Notes under the pieces: generated by a model
Told to the model about the DNA's origin: nothing
Seen by the model: only the letters and a program-made list of their open reading frames with translations
Database searches by the model: none
Assembly: GCF_903642095.1 (NCBI RefSeq)
Contig: NZ_CAHJWD020000455.1
Span: forward strand, 1 to 6,797
Reading direction: 5' to 3'
Origin: Bathymodiolus brooksi thiotrophic gill symbiont
Lineage (GTDB): Bacteria > Pseudomonadota > Gammaproteobacteria > PS1 > Pseudothioglobaceae
DNA length: 6,797 bases
Part shown: piece by piece, positions 6,536 through 6,797 of the stretch
How the letters are laid out: the number at the start of each line of letters is the position of its first letter
Numbering within the stretch: position 1 is the stretch's first letter
Made by a program: the position numbers and the translations under genes

Positions 6536-6680
6536 ACCTTTGTTCCTATGCTTTGCGTGGAAATGTATACACTACTAGCCAACAACATCTTTATTTAAAC
6601 GCCTTTTACTCAAACCTTTTATTATATCCTTGTTCCCAAATTTAAGTATGTATTTCCACGAAAAGCATGAGAACGAGGTA
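6536..6680. repeat. Inverted pair of 35-bp REP/MITE-like repeats
   Basis: Copy 1 (6536-6570, plus) and copy 2 (6680-6646, minus) align at about 80-85% by eye. Both contain ATGCTTT-CGTGGAAAT and end in ATAC. Each can fold internally: TATGC/GCGTG flanked by CC/GG in copy 1, with G-T wobbles. A third partial copy, CCTTGTTCCCA, lies at 6628-6638. The consensus recalls the short CGTTCCCA...GCGTGGGAA intergenic palindromes scattered in many gammaproteobacteria; that comparison is from memory. No transposase is present and no target duplication is obvious, so this is either two REP-like units or a 145-bp MITE with terminal inverted repeats. Confidence 0.7.
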
Positions 6681-6681
6681 A

Positions 6682-6709
6682 AAATTGAATTTAACTAATC
6701 ATTCAATTT
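6682..6709. repeat. 9-bp perfect AT-rich inverted repeat
   Basis: AAATTGAAT (6682-6690) and ATTCAATTT (6701-6709) are exact reverse complements separated by 10 nt. The stem is weak and no T-tract follows, so a terminator is unlikely. It abuts the REP/MITE-like pair and may be part of the same element or a regulatory site of the next, unseen gene. Confidence 0.45.
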
Positions 6710-6797
6710 ATATTGTGTTTTCTATTCGCATTACCCCGCTATGCCTATCTATAATAAGTATTTCAGTCAAGTTGATTTTTCAGTTTGAATCATATTA

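Larger units (their letters stand above)
6429..6797. other. Gene-free region right of the aminotransferase
   Basis: No convincing coding sequence is visible in this 369-nt AT-rich stretch. It holds the aminotransferase terminator, a pair of inverted REP/MITE-like repeats (6536-6680) and a small AT-rich hairpin (6682-6709). The last 85 nt, to the window edge, show nothing I can support; the next gene is outside the window. Confidence 0.7.

Overview
The window looks like a low-GC, autotrophic, sulfur-oxidising-type gammaproteobacterium, with the SUP05 / Candidatus Thioglobus / bathymodioline-symbiont group as my best guess. This rests on the AT-rich sequence, on glycolate oxidase subunits beside a class V glyoxylate aminotransferase (as expected where RuBisCO makes phosphoglycolate), and on my impression of the protein sequences. 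No rRNA or other phylogenetic marker is present, so the placement is inference.

Layout, left to right. 1-1917 (minus strand) holds two glycolate oxidase genes: glcE, cut by the left edge of the window, and the complete glcD. They overlap by one base (TAATG). 1942-5132 (minus strand) is a compact, visibly AT-richer three-gene cassette. In transcription order it encodes a DUF262 (ParB/Srx-fold) protein, an AAA15/OLD-like ATPase ending in a DUF3696-type tail, and a 304-residue protein of no family I can name. These genes are 3 nt apart and then overlap by 7 nt. 5133-5312 is a divergent intergenic region with candidate promoters and repeated GCCAT(T)ATAA boxes. 5313-6428 (plus strand) is a complete alanine/serine-glyoxylate aminotransferase. 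It is followed by a strong bidirectional terminator (about 6446-6478). 6429-6797 has no gene but carries a REP/MITE-like inverted pair (6536-6680) and a small AT-rich hairpin (6682-6709).

The outer genes make one metabolic story. GlcDEF oxidises glycolate to glyoxylate and the aminotransferase turns glyoxylate into glycine, so they are a natural divergent pair. The three-gene cassette does not belong to that pathway. DUF262 plus ABC/SMC-like ATPase plus an unknown third protein looks like an anti-phage or restriction-like system placed between the two halves of glycolate salvage. It also sits directly upstream of glcD, in the same direction, with only 24 nt between and no terminator seen, so glcDE probably now share a transcript with it. 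The cassette, and especially its unrecognised third protein, is the most interesting content of the window.
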